From assembly GCF_025370935.1 (NCBI RefSeq), contig NC_133472.1:32295310-32359309 (forward strand): a stretch of 64,000 nt of DNA. Reading direction: 5' to 3'. The translations under genes and the position numbers were made by a program. Shown here piece after piece: positions 23,607 to 35,150 of the stretch. The first letter of the stretch is position 1. Each line of letters begins with the position of its first letter. The notes under the pieces were generated by a model that was not told where the DNA came from, ran no database searches, and saw only the letters and a program-made list of their open reading frames with translations. This stretch comes from Choristoneura fumiferana (Eukaryota; Arthropoda; Insecta; Lepidoptera; Tortricidae).

Positions 23607-24857
23607 CGGTAACGAAAATGAGCATCGAGACCACGAAAAAGAACATTTTGTTTATTTTAAAATCTTATAATTGTACTATTTGAATGAAAAATCTGATCAT
23701 AATGAGAAAACGAATAAGCATTATTTAATTAATCAGGTATCAACAGAAATAGACAATCGATATCTATATAAAAAAAAATTTAAAACTTGACCACGAAAAT
23801 GACGACTTCAAATTGTCATTTTTGTAACCTTTTAAATACTATCTAGAAATTACTTAATTAAAGTAAGATTAATAACTTCAACTCACAAACCAAAACAGTT
23901 TTCAAATACCTTCCCCCCGTGCAGGTCTACGGTAAACCAGAACGAAATTATGTTACAACAAAATGCTCCTCTAAATGACGAAGTTTTCTTTTAAATTTAG
24001 ATATATACATTTCACACGTACATTCAGGGCAAAATAATTCTTGAACCTCTCGCCAGTTAACAAAATTGGCGACGCACTGGTCATAATTCCTATAACCACA
24101 CCTGGAGCAAATGTTGTTGACGGTCAACCATTCTTCGTTTAAATCAATTAAATCAATAACGGCATAAACGATTACACTGTAAAAAGCAGAAAATTCTATA
24201 AAAAGTGTTCTGTATTTTTTTCTACTTGTAGGGAAAATCATCTTTTTCGTGGTCTTTAATCAGTTTCGTGGCCCATAGGACCACGAAAATGATGACCACG
24301 AAATTGAAAAGCTCTTACTTTCGCGGCTCTGTAGTAAATATCCTATAGATTTGAAGCAAATGAAATCAATATTGCATAACTTAACTGCAAATGACACAGC
24401 ACCAGTAAAACATTATATTTATTTACCCAATACTTACCAAGTCGCAACCGTAACGAAAATGACGCTCGATCTTTGACGCAAATCTAACTGAACCTTTATT
24501 ACATTAATTATAGATAAATAATTATGACTTGCGATAAACATTATACGTTATATTGACGCAGTCTTAGTTTCAAAGTTGCTTATAGTTAAAAAAGGATTTA
24601 CAGGAGGTTTGACCTCTTTTTTTTGTTTAAAATATACTTAATAAGTGTGACCACGAAAATGATGGTGTATTTTGAACAACGGGAAATGTAGAAAAAAAAT
24701 AGTCTTATCAATGTCCTAATTTTTTATGTTTGCATGCATGGTATATCATATTATGAACATTCAATCCATGTTTTAAACAGCAAGTTTTTCTATACCTTGT
24801 ATTTTTACAATACTACAAAGTAATCAGGGATAATCCGAACCTGACCACGTAACTGAC
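23607..24857. repeat. Cluster of dispersed motif GACCACGAAAATGA
   Basis: Copies or close variants on the plus strand are at 23629, 23789, 24279, 24294 and 24649, with a degenerate one at 24843. Minus-strand copies are at 24243-24254 and near 24263-24273. A variant GTAACGAAAATGA occurs at about 23609 and 24450. Spacing is irregular (15-350 bp), so this is not a tandem array. The motif brackets the Cys-rich ORF. Confidence 0.7.
23948..24241 (-). CDS. Hypothetical 97-residue Cys-rich (zinc-ribbon-like) protein
   Basis: Intact ORF, ATG at 24241, TAA at 23948. The N-terminus is basic, followed by a hydrophobic stretch (about 19-33). Six Cys follow in two groups: CxxC at 45-48 plus C56, then CPECTC at 71-76 with a basic tail. 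Two knuckles about 22 residues apart suggest one zinc-ribbon or treble-clef fold. Codon use is AT-rich like the surrounding DNA, so an independent gene is not certain. It lies inside a cluster of a repeated GACCACGAAAATGA motif present on both strands, two minus copies being directly upstream of the ATG. It may belong to an unrecognised mobile element or be chance. No family was recognised. Confidence 0.3.
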   Translation of the reverse strand: MIFPTSRKKYRTLFIEFSAFYSVIVYAVIDLIDLNEEWLTVNNICSRCGYRNYDQCVANFVNWREVQELFCPECTCEMYISKFKRKLRHLEEHFVVT

Positions 24858-25330
24858 TTTTGTGCAGAAAATTTAAGTTATTGTGGAAAAAAAAAAAATA
24901 GAATAAAATGTATTTACCGCAAGTTTCAGTGATAATATCCTAAGCAACTTAAAAATAATAAACGATAATTCTAAATTTTATAACTGAAAATTTGAGTCTG
25001 AACACTATTGAACCTCTCAAAATAATAACCCGTAAATATTGCTTCTCTTTTTAATCATATTAACTTTTTAACACGTTTAATTGCTCTAGAGGATTCAAAG
25101 TTCACTAGGGTTGATAATAAACTTCGTGTAACTTCGCGATGAATGACGGGCAGAATCGTGCCACAATCGTGTCGCAAATCCGGGTAAAGGTAAGGGAGGT
25201 AAGGATAGAAACCTTAAACTTCAGAGACCGCAAATTCGAAGGGTATAAACTCCACAGGGCGTGTTGGTGACTGTATATATTTACATATATAGGTCGAAAT
25301 GACCTCAAAGATAACATATTTTTATTTATT

Positions 25331-25649
25331 TACAAGCTTTTATTTAACTGGCCCTATTCGTTTATTTACGAGTAAGTATATGTTTCTTTATTTATTTGGT
25401 TCAAATCTTGCAAGTTAAATTGACCCACCTCAAGTAGTTCGATCGACTTGAAATTTGGCAAACTTATATAAATCTGGTGACAATACAATAATTTGACAGT
25501 GACATCCTGTTGGTCCGGCCAGAATCGTCTCCACAGGACAGAACTCTTCAACGGTAAATGGCATCGACTTGAAATTTGGATGGAAATGTAGTTTGGGTGA
25601 CAATATAAGTACAGTCATCAAAAAGTACAGTCAGCTAAAAGAGCTTGTA
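25331..25649. mobile_element. MITE, TACAAGCTTTTATTT termini, copy 2
   Basis: Same orientation and layout as 10530-10837, including the duplicated ATCGACTTGAAATTTGG and GGTGACAATA. The right terminus is mutated (GCTAAAAGAGCTTGTA), and no target duplication is visible. Confidence 0.75.
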
Positions 25650-26087
25650 TTCAAAATGATTTTTTTACCAAAAACTTATACTACGCTGAGCCCTTGTCAA
25701 TATTTGGTAGGAATCCATGGTAAGTTCAAAATAATAATATTTAATCGAACGTCAGTCTGAATTAAATACATTGATATTTAAATTAGCTATTACATAAAAT
25801 AATATGTACTTATTAGAACTCATTTTTATAAGGTAAACTTTGCAGGGATATACGAGTAAAATATAGGTAAAATGAACTAAAAATTATGTTTCAATATTAC
25901 CTAATTACCTAACTGATCTATCATCAGGCCATGGAAACCACCTTTGGTCCAAATACAACCTAAGATCATTCTAACAAGTCAACATAGCGAGGTGACGTTG
26001 TTCCGTCTTCGTGTGCTGGCTCCCTGGAAGCCTTAAAAGGAAGGAAGGGTTTAAAGACTATCCAACGATACCGCAGACTATAGGGTT
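25650..26087. other. Intergenic, no supported gene
   Basis: Nothing recognised. Confidence 0.4.
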
Positions 26088-26262
26088 GGATGAGAAAAAA
26101 ATCATCCCCACTTTACGTCTATGACAGGTACCCTAAAAAAAATATATTTTAATTTTTTATTGTACTATTTTGTCGGCATAGTTTACATATATATACGTGC
26201 AAAATTACAGCTTTCTAACATTGATAGTCCCTGAGCAAAGCCGCGGACGGACAGACGGACAA

Positions 26263-26293
<31 letters not shown>

Positions 26294-26346
26294 TGGCGAA
26301 ACTATACGGGTTCCGTTTTTGCTATTTTGGCTCCGGAACCCTAAAA
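26088..26346 (-). repeat. GGTTCCG/(TCTG)n family, minus copy
   Basis: Reads ATCATCCCCACTTTACGTC, TAGTCCCTGAGCAAAGCCGC, then a (ACAG)n run and CATGGCGAAACTATACGGG, ending GGCTCCGGAACCCTAAAAAG. Confidence 0.75.
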
Positions 26347-26567
26347 AGCACCCCCCACCTTACGTCTATGGAAGATACCGGTGCGGTGGGAGTTAAAAAA
26401 TGTTTTCAACGTTATTTTACCATTTTATAGGCATAGTTATTGTCGGTGCAAAATTACAACTATCTAACACTGATAGTCTCTAAGCAAAGGCGCGGACGGA
26501 CGGAGAGACAGACAGATTATGAAGAATCGATAAGGGTTCCGTTCCGGCTACGGAACCCTAAAAATGT
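26347..26567 (-). repeat. GGTTCCG/(TCTG)n family, second minus copy in tandem
   Basis: Starts at the junction with the preceding copy (CACCCCCCACCTTACGTC) and ends GGCTACGGAACCCTAAAAA. More diverged than its neighbour. Confidence 0.7.
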
Positions 26568-27289
26568 GACCTGATTTACTCCAGGATGAGAGACATTACT
26601 AGCGAAATTTTACGTAAATCTGTTTAATCATTTTTCGAAAGCAAAATATAATTTCTGATTTTTTTATCCAATTAACCAAAAAAACTGGATATACTAATTT
26701 AAGATGTCAAATTAGTTTGAAAGGCAAGCTAGCGACTGAAAATGCTTTCGCTTTAAGTCCCGTATGGAAGTATTTCCTTTAGAAGTCCAAGTTTCCGAAA
26801 TTCATCATTCGCTGCCTTTAGGAAAATTTAATAAAATCGTCTCGAACCTGTAATTTGAAAACGACTTCGGCAACCTTTATGATTAACAACTTGATTGACT
26901 TCCGCTTAATCCGCTTATCATCTTACTTTGAACGGGCGGAGTTGTCACCGTGAAATATGATGATAACAGACGGTTGCGGCAGAAATACCTACCGGCGTCT
27001 GCATTAAGGGAGAATAACAATAATATAAAGTCCAGTATAGTTGGAGCAAGATCTTGTACGAAGGAGATTTGCTAATTCTCTGATTCCAGCAACAACAAAA
27101 TGTGACTGACCTCTTTAAACAATTTTAATATCGTTTACTTAATAATCTCCCTCGGAATGCAGAGCCACATTGCTGTCGCAGCAATCTTGTAATATCTGAC
27201 CTAGCACCTTGAACTATACCGAGTGCGGGCCACGTCGGAATACAGACTGTAGTCCACAGTTACTAAGCAGAAGCAGTTATTATAAAAAA
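26568..27289. other. Intergenic, no supported gene
   Basis: Nothing recognised. Confidence 0.4.
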
Positions 27290-27445
27290 TAATAAAAAGT
27301 AGCCCATGTCACACTCGGGTCCATAAACTATCTCTATACCAAAAATCACGTTGATCCGTCGCTCCGTTTCGACGTGAAAGACGGACATACAGACAAACAG
27401 ACCCACTTTTGGATTTATAATATTAGTACGGATAGATAATAGAAG
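27290..27445 (+). repeat. SINE-like family 3' portion
   Basis: AAAAAGTAGCCCATGTCACA to GGATTTATAATATTAGTACG; the tail resembles the start of the minus copies at 29325 and 33700, read in reverse. Confidence 0.6.
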
Positions 27446-28098
27446 GGACGATCACTTAATAAATTTGGCAAAGCCCTATCATGAATAACAAAATTTAAAA
27501 CCTAGCTGTAACATTAACGCTAGCTTACGCAGCAGTACAATAATACTCAGACTTAAATCTTAAATAGGTAGTCCTGATTACTCTACCAATCGTAGAAACC
27601 TCCGCGTTATAAGCGATTAACTGGCAGAGCAATTGGAAACTGTCTCTCGCTTAGGACGATCGCTGTACTTCTTTATTGCCGCATTGGAGTGCGGGCCTTA
27701 TGGTAATCTGTAGTGATTTAGATACGTAACTGAATTAATAAGATAATTTTTCCCCGCAAGCTTCTCGTTATCGCTTGGAGGTCGCCGTTACCCAATCAAG
27801 ATGTACGCGGGTTCGTATTCGAACCTTGGCTTGACCTTTCCAATACATTCACCTACTACACGCGCCTCCGTCAATATAACAATAAATATTAATATTGATA
27901 TTAGCACTTCCCTGAATTTTGGAAACACATGCACAGGGCATGGCATGAACTCAATCACTCAAATGTACGGTTGCACTGCCATGCTTACTGAACTGCGCTA
28001 ATGGATGCGTTGCTGAGTAATCAATGGGCCAAACACAAACTTGTCTTCGTTATTTATTCTTATCATGAATTACGGCCGAATAGTACTCGAAGCATGCC
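27446..28098. other. Intergenic, no supported gene
   Basis: Nothing recognised; the short ORFs here look random. Confidence 0.4.
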
Positions 28099-28725
28099 TT
28101 TTTAGGGTTCCGGAGCCAAAATGGCAAAAACGGAACCCTTATAGTTTCGCCATGTCTGTCTGTCTGTCTATCTGTATGTCCGTCCGTCCGCGGCTTTGTT
28201 CAGAGACTATCAATGCTAGAAAGCTGTGATTTTGCACGGATATATATGTAAACTATGCCGACAAAATGGTACAATACAAAACTAAAAAAAAATTTTTTTA
28301 GGCTACCTCCAATAGACGTAAAGTGGGGGTGATTTTTTTTTCTCATCCAACCCTATAATGCGGGGTATCGTTGGATAGGTCTTTTAAAACCATTAGGGGT
28401 TTGCTAAGACGATTTTTCGATTCAGCGATGTGTTTGCGAAATATTCAACTTTAAAGTGCAAATTTTCATTAAAATCGAGCGTCCCCCCCTCTAAAATCTA
28501 AACCGGTGGGTGGAAAAATTTGAAAAAATTCAAGATGGTAGTAAGTATATCAAACTTTCAAGGAACTAGTTTAAGAGTAAATGGCAGCCTAAGGTATAAA
28601 ATATACCTAAACTTGGAAGATTCCGTATAAAATACGAAATCTTTAGGAAAATATTACCTAATTTTTTCGTAATGGCTACGGAACCCTATTTTGGGCGTGT
28701 TCGACACACTCATGGCCGGTTTTTA
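28099..28725 (+). repeat. GGTTCCG/(TCTG)n family, near full length
   Basis: Begins TTTTTAGGGTTCCGGAGCC, with CGGAACCCTTATAGTTTCGCC and (TCTG)n, ending GGAACCCTATTTTGGGCG...GGCCGGTTTTT. Confidence 0.8.
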
Positions 28726-29324
28726 TTTGAGACTAGTTTGGTTTTAGCAACGTTTAACTTAAATACTACAGTTTATATATTATTACGTTATAAAATTTTG
28801 TATTTATTATTCACGTTATTGCTTTGAATGAACCTTGAAACATATTGCTCAGCCTTGGCAAGTACCCAATTCCTTGGAGACGAGTGGTGCTAGTGAGTGG
28901 TAGGTGCCACATTGGCGAATTGGCTTTAAGGAGTTGCTGGAACGACTATAATAGCGGCTAGCGACTCTACAAGCAAAAGCGATGCGTAACGTTGCAGGAA
29001 ATCATAGAGCCACCTTCATTCAGAATTTTATATGAACAAAATACTTTTGTTTCCTAACCTTAATATATGTAGCGTTTATTTCAGCACTTACAAATGAGAT
29101 ACAATAATAATAATAATAAAGAGGTCAGAATGAACTCGTTAGGTTCAAACCCGAATTTCGGAACTTCTGAGTTTTTGTAAATTTATGAGGTAATTTACCG
29201 TAAAATTTTCAAAACAGTTCAGTTCCGTTATGATATTCCTAGCCCACACTGGGCTCGCATTAAAATTTCGGGATAAGCGCATTATGAAAATGCACAAGTA
29301 TTAGCTACAGCTAATGAAACGTTC
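28726..29324. other. Intergenic, no supported gene
   Basis: Short (ATA)n near 29103. Otherwise nothing recognised. Confidence 0.4.
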
Positions 29325-30040
29325 GTAATCCTACTAATATTATAAATGCGAAAGTTTGTGAGTGAGTGTGTGTTACTCCTTTACGCTGAAACGGCTGGAC
29401 AGATTCGGATGAAATTTGTTATGTAGATAGCTGTACATCTGGGCATATAGGCTACTTTTTATCCCGATATTCACTCGGGATAGGAATAAAACCCGAAATA
29501 ATAACCGCTGAGCTTAGAGTAATGAAATTTGGGATGGTTGTTTTTCATGCAACGTCAATTAAAACCACTATGTATTTAATTTCGGAGAATTCCCACGGGA
29601 TTTATGTAAAACTCCAGAATCTTAATTCAACCGCTGTATCTAATGTTTTACACGTGCGAAGTGATAAACATTTAAACTAAATAACTTGCATGCTTGCTTG
29701 CATTATTGCTTGCACCTTTGGGAGTATGCTTGCTTGATCTGTTGTTTGCATGCTTGCTTGAATTCTGGCTTACATGCTCGCTTGCATGCTCGGTTGCATG
29801 CTTACTTTACTTGCATGTTTGCTTGCAGCCTTGAATGCACTATTTCCTGCACATTAGGGAGTATGCTTGCTGGATCTGTTGTTTGCATGCTCTCTGGCTG
29901 GCATGCTTGCATGCATGTTTGCCTATGTGCTTGCTTGCATGCTTGCTTACATGCTCACTTGCATGCTTGCTTAATTTCTTGCTTCTTTGAAATTTTTATG
30001 GTTCACGCGAGCAAAGCGGCGGGTAAAAGCTAGTTATTCG
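29325..30040 (-). repeat. SINE-like family minus copy enlarged by a minisatellite
   Basis: Begins CTACTAATATTATAAATGCG and ends GCGGCGGGTAAAAGCTAG, the two expected ends of the family. Between them, 29688-29985 is a degenerate minisatellite of TGCTTGCATGCT-type units. The minisatellite yields a Cys/His-rich ORF on the plus strand that is not a gene. Confidence 0.7.
29688..29985. repeat. TTGCATGC minisatellite
   Basis: Irregular array of 4-bp TTGC/ATGC modules forming larger 12-16 bp units over about 300 bp. A longer duplication is visible (CTTTGGGAGTATGCTTGCTTGATCTG and its later copy near 29855-29882, quoted only in part here: GGGAGTATGCTTGC). Confidence 0.8.
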
Positions 30041-30867
30041 TAGTTAATATTTAAGTATTTTTTTAGCAAAACTGAAGCATTAAAAATACTTTTTGAATTT
30101 CCGAAATGGTGGGGAGTCGTTAATATTAATCTACATCAATCATTCCTTTCTTCAGCGCTTGATCTCCTTCCGGTTCTGAATTAGAATTTAAAAACTCGCG
30201 ACCTATGCCGGTTCGAAAAACGTTAGATTAAAATACTCGCCGAAAAATCTGGAATTACATTTTTGTTCAATAAAATGTAATATAACTTCATATAAGCTCA
30301 TTCACAGATGGTATTTTATCGTCATATTTGCTGTTTAATGGGCTGAGTCAGAAGTAATTTTCAAAGATGTGAAACAAACTAATAAATGCGAAATACAGAT
30401 ATAAAGCTGGTAAAAACGTCGCGTGTACAATATTACTCTGCTTAAATTTATGTAATGTGATCCTTTGGCTGCCCCTCCAAGGACGTGCAATGATTACAAA
30501 ATTTCCCGAGCAATTGCTACTAAAACGAAATAGAAATTGAAGGGTCCACGGAAAGAACATGCCTAGTCACTTTTTTTTAAATTGAGATTTTAATCTCAAA
30601 ATGTAGAGCTCACAAAGTACTATGACTTACCGGTGAATTAAATAATCTGAAAACAATATATAATCTATTTTTTTATCTTTTAAATAAATGGTAACCATAG
30701 TAATTGTTCGTGATAACTAACTTTCAAACCGCTATAACTCAAAAAGTTGCTTAGGTGACTAGACACGTTCTTTCCGTGGACCCTTCAATTACTCGTATTT
30801 TGCAATGTCGTAAATCTGAAAACGGCAGGTCATCTTGTGTCTGTAAGTTATTGTTTTACACTAGAGT
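30041..30867. other. Intergenic, with short inverted repeat
   Basis: GAAGGGTCCACGGAAAGAAC (30539) recurs inverted at 30768-30788 (GTTCTTTCCGTGGACCCTTC), and TAGTCAC next to the first matches GTGACTAG next to the second. The pair bounds a candidate element of about 250 bp (roughly 30538-30790). Confidence 0.5.
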
Positions 30868-31260
30868 TTACCCGCGGCTTCGCACGCGTAAACTATTCGA
30901 TCTGGTAGTTACAATTGAAATTCCGGGATTTTACAAAATTCCCGTGGGAAATCCCAAATTTTATATCGTAATCTTCATAGGGGTTGAAACGTATGAGTGG
31001 ACTGTAATAAATAACTACAAAGCAAACGAAGAAATAATATGATAAAATTGAAATATAATATATTGACTTGATAACACAACCACACAACACAAAGCAATAA
31101 TGACAAGTAACACAAAAGAAAAATATACCAAGGACTTTGCTACAGAGGGTGTTGTGTGAAAAACAACTATCCCGTGGGAATATTGGAATAAAAGTAGCCT
31201 ATGTGTTATTTCAGACATCCAGCTGTTTACATACATACCAAATTTCATGACTCTAAGCCC
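30868..31260 (+). repeat. SINE-like/LINE-tail family copy
   Basis: GTTTACCCGCGGCTTCGCAC start, AATTCCCGTGGGAAATCC and ACCAAATTTCATGACTCTAA near the end. Confidence 0.55.
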
Positions 31261-32627
31261 AGCGTAATCTGGTGCGCGGCAATGAATGGGTAAAGAGCTT
31301 TACAGACTGCAATGCAGGATAATGAATAGATTTCTTTTTCCCTGAATGGCAACACTGGCTGGCATAGATAATAGATCGCTCGTTTTTAGCTCGAAATTTG
31401 AACTTTTGATTTTATTTTGCTTGATATACAAAATGTACACACCCAATATCATATTTTCTCAACTCTTTCGCGATTCGCAAGGTCAAAGAATCGAATTGCT
31501 TTAAAATTCCAGAGAAATAATGCGTTGTTTGGGAGAAACGTGTCAAAATGGTGCTGTAGAGCGCCATCCTGCTCAGTCTCGTTTTTTTCTCGTTCTGGCG
31601 GTTCACTTTTATATTATAGATTAGAAGCATTTACTTTTATAGAATTGATTAATTATGGTCGTATAATGCTTTTAGAGCACTCTGACATACCTACTTAAAC
31701 TTAAAAATTACTCCACGCGAGCTAAAACGGGGCGAGAAGTGTTTTATGTTTCCTAAATTATGTCTAGCTAGCAACTTTATTAATACTTGGCATTTGAATT
31801 GAAATTCAGGGATTTCGAAAAAAAACCCGTAGGTATTCTCAAAAATTACATCGTAGTCTTCATTACCCAACCACTTGAACGTCCGTGGGCACAAGAGTAC
31901 CCAAAAAAATAGCGTCTTACGTCCATGGTTACCTCGATAACCAGTGGCGTATCGCATGAAATAGTTGGAAACCGGACGTTCAATTGGTTAGAAACACCCT
32001 TGCCAATTTCGTTTCTCTAAACACAGCGATTATAATTCTGGGATAGTATCCGATCCCGTGGAAATACAAGAATAAAAAGTATCATAGCTATTGCAGAAGT
32101 CCAGGTATCTTCCAGTAAATCCATCGATGTTATCCAAGTCGTAATAGCGTGAATGAGTAACAAACGCATGCATGCGCACACGCACATACAAACTTTGGCA
32201 TTAACATTCGTTTCGTTATAACATTAGCACTTAGTTATCTATATTAGAACGTATTTTATACCGTTTCGTACTTCAATTAATTAAGAGCTACAATTAACGT
32301 CTTCCTCTCGTAAAACGAATTAAAAGTCGGTAACCGTTGCCAATGTTGCCATCAACGTCAGTGACAGGCGGAGTCCAGACATAAGAATATTCGACAGGTA
32401 TTGCACCATCGTGTGCTTAATAATGCTGAAGGCCAGCTCCGAGAGGGGTGACTGTCAAAACCGGCTGGCTGCAAACTCCAAAGATGTATGTTACTGTAAA
32501 GACCATTACCGAGGAATATTACCAAACATATGACTAGACATTGCAAGTTTTTTTTTTGTTTTTTAGTTTCGAACATATCAGAGGAAACTGACAATAGATT
32601 TACCAACCTATGTTCATATTCATGAAA
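31261..32627. repeat. Diverged retroposon debris
   Basis: 31780-32180 repeats the layout of the preceding copy in weaker form (GAATTGAAATTCAGGGATTTC; ATCCCGTGGAAATACAAG). No gene is supported. Confidence 0.35.
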
Positions 32628-33440
32628 AAACCGGCCAAGTAAGAGTCAGAGCGCGCACCGAGGGTGCCGTACAAAATGTACGCAGTATGGGGTCATTTTA
32701 CAAAGTTATTGAGATAAATGAGTAGACATAAAAAATATTTTTTTTAGACTTTTCGTATAAGAGCTTGAAATTTGTTATAAAGGTATCTCACTGAAAAAAA
32801 AGATTTGCTAACAGTAACAAAAAAAATTTTGCTTGTAATATAACTTGAGTGACTACAAACCTAAGGCCTAGCTGGATACTAGAAGCTAAAAGTTAGGTGA
32901 TGTCTTACAAAATCTGTTTTGCAATATTAGCATAATTTTGGTTCCTAATTAGTAAATTTTGGCTAAACGTCAAGTAGCCAAACTAGTTCAGCTATCCTTT
33001 TTTTATGCAGGTTTAGTAACAAATTTCAAATTCTAAAACAACTGGAAGTAGGTACGCTATAGGTTTTGATCTCCCTGCGATTATTAGGGAAACACCTTTT
33101 TTAATGACTGTATCATTTGATTGTGCTGAGTTAGAATTTTTCATTAGTCCAAGGGGCAAGCGGACCTGAGGCCGTATTGTGTAAGGTTTCCCACACTCGC
33201 GATCACAATCAAAACAGTTGTCGCATACAAAATCTGTAATTTTATTATGATCGCGAGTGTCAGAAACTTTACGTAATAGACCCTCTGGGTACCTATTTGA
33301 TAGATAATATATTAATTTCAGCTTGATATCTCCACGTGTTCCTGAGAAAAAGGGTCTTGTCTTGACAGACATACGGATGGACAACAAAGTGATCCTATAT
33401 ATCAAATAAGGTTTCGGTCAAACGAGGTATGGAACCCTGA
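32628..33440 (-). repeat. Long interspersed repeat, CCGGCCAAGT family, minus oriented
   Basis: Starts AAAACCGGCCAAGTAAGAGTC and ends ATGGAACCCTGAAAAG, the known paired ends of this lepidopteran family. The 130-codon ORF inside it on the minus strand is repeat sequence, not a recognised gene. Confidence 0.6.
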
Positions 33441-33699
33441 AAAGTTAAAAAATCCCGTTAAGTTCAAACAATTTAAGACAAACTAACAAGAAGTTCACAA
33501 AAAATTTTCAAACATTTTTGAACAAGTTGGAAAAACAAAAATAAAACTGAACTTAAAGAATTTCTTTGCTCACCTGCGACCTTTATTTTCATTGATATTC
33601 ATCATATTAAATTATCATTATCATATATTATTTTCATTGATTTCTTAATTTCATTGATATGGACCTTCGGAAAGTTATGCCTGATTTAATAAATAAATT
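33441..33699. repeat. Retroposon tail fragment
   Basis: TTCATTGATATGGACCTTCGG and GCCTGATTTAATAAA match the copy near 5240-5285. Confidence 0.45.
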
Positions 33700-33860
33700 A
33701 TCTATACTAATATTATAAAGAGGAAAACTTTGGATTTTTGGATGTTTGTTACGAATTAACTCAAAAACGACTGGAGCGATTTTAAAAATTCTTTCTCTAT
33801 TAGAATGCTAAATTATTCCAAAGTGCCATAGGCTATTTTTTTTTTGGGTCGCGCGTTTTG
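33700..33860 (-). repeat. SINE-like family minus copy
   Basis: Starts CTATACTAATATTATAAAGA, then AACTCAAAAACGACTGGAGCG, as in the start of 29325. Confidence 0.5.
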
Positions 33861-34043
33861 CGCATCCGCCACAGACACGGAAAGGTAAGGAAACGAAATC
33901 AATACAAAATACGGGATTTTTGAATACGGAATACGGAATTCAACAGGATAACATTACATGGGATTAAAGCGAAAGAAATAAAGATATTTTACATAGGTAG
34001 GTACACATGATAAATTAAATTTAGTGAGATGAGGAATACATAT

Positions 34044-34312
34044 TTAAATTTTAATATAATTATTATTTATAAATATGTTCAATAAGTTATATATAGTTAT
34101 GTCATTAGAGGCTAAAAGGACAGAGATGGACGTAGGTAATGGGACTTTGTAGGGTATAAGCTGTTCATAAAGGATGGAGTTGTCATGGAGAGGACATGAG
34201 AGAAATATATGATTAGTCTCTGCAATGCCCAAGCCACACACAAACATCAGACTCGACCAGTTTAAATTTAGTAAGGTTGGCGGCCATAGGCTATATTTAT
34301 TAACAACAAAAT
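34044..34312 (-). pseudogene. Non-LTR retrotransposon ORF2 C-terminal fragment
   Basis: The minus frame reads FVCGLGIAETNHIFLSCPLH followed by a leucine-rich tail to a stop at 34044. The Cys-x(n)-E-x-x-NHIFLSCP pattern is the post-RT zinc-knuckle-like C-terminal segment of many insect LINE proteins. Only about 90 residues survive; upstream (above 34312) the sequence changes to other repeat DNA ('TTAGGGTTCCGTACTAAAAG'). Assignment by motif only. Confidence 0.45.
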
Positions 34313-34789
34313 TAGGGTTCCGTACTAAAAGTACAATAATGTAACTCAAAGTGTAAAAAAAAGTTGCCATAAAAAATCATGCGCTGTAGAAACTATTGAT
34401 TATAGAACAAAAAAATGTTTTACGATATTAAAGAATACATCAAGATCTACAAAAAAACTTTGCGATACCATATGTCCAACTATTGTAGTTATGTCACTAC
34501 TTTTTTACATTTTAAAAGTTGACAGAAATGACGACTAAAATCAGAACATGTTATCCATACCTTTGTAACCTTTATCCAAATAAATATTTTTATAATCAAG
34601 ACGGTTTCAATACCTGTAGATTACTTTTTTAATTATTCAAATCGGACATTCCATTCAAAAGATATTACGAAATTAAAAATATCAATCTAACCAAAAAATG
34701 CATTTACTCTACGTTGACGCGCCCCGGCTTCGTGCGTGTCGGGTGTAGTTTTTGGGAAATTGGGCTGAAAAATGTGTGTGAAGTGCCCT

Positions 34790-35150
34790 TGATTACAGAC
34801 CTTTTTAGAGTTCTGTGCCCAAAGGGTAATAAAAACGGGACCCTATTACTAAGACTCCACTGTCCGTCTGTCTGTCTATCACTAGGCAGTATCTCATAAC
34901 AGTTGAAACTTTCACAGATTATGTATTTCTATTGCCGCTATAACAACAAGTACCAAAAACAGAACAAAATAAATGTTTAAGGGGGCTCCCATACAACAAA
35001 CGTGATTTTTTTTTGCTCGATATTAATAACGGCAACAGGTACCTATTTATTTGTACAAATGTACTTTAAAAATATTAGTTAAATTAAAATAAAATAAATA
35101 TTTAAGGTGGGCTCCCATACAGCAAACGTGGTTTTTTTTTGCCGGATCGC
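34790..35150 (+). repeat. GGTTCCG/(TCTG)n-related family, second subtype
   Basis: TTTTTAGAGTTCTGTGCCCAA, GGGACCCTATTACTAAGAC, a (TCTG)n run, TGCCGCTATAACAACAAGT and two copies of GGCTCCCATACA-CAAACGTG (about 34985 and 35110). Confidence 0.6.

Noticed and set aside
27805..27835. GGTTCGTATTCGAACC looks like a tRNA T-arm
   Set aside because: No matching acceptor, D or anticodon stems on either side.
29686..30033. Cys/His-rich 115-codon ORF resembling a zinc-finger array
   Set aside because: It is translation of a TTGC/ATGC minisatellite inside a SINE-like repeat; no regular finger spacing.
33013..33405. 130-codon minus ORF
   Set aside because: Lies wholly inside an interspersed repeat and shows no recognised domain.
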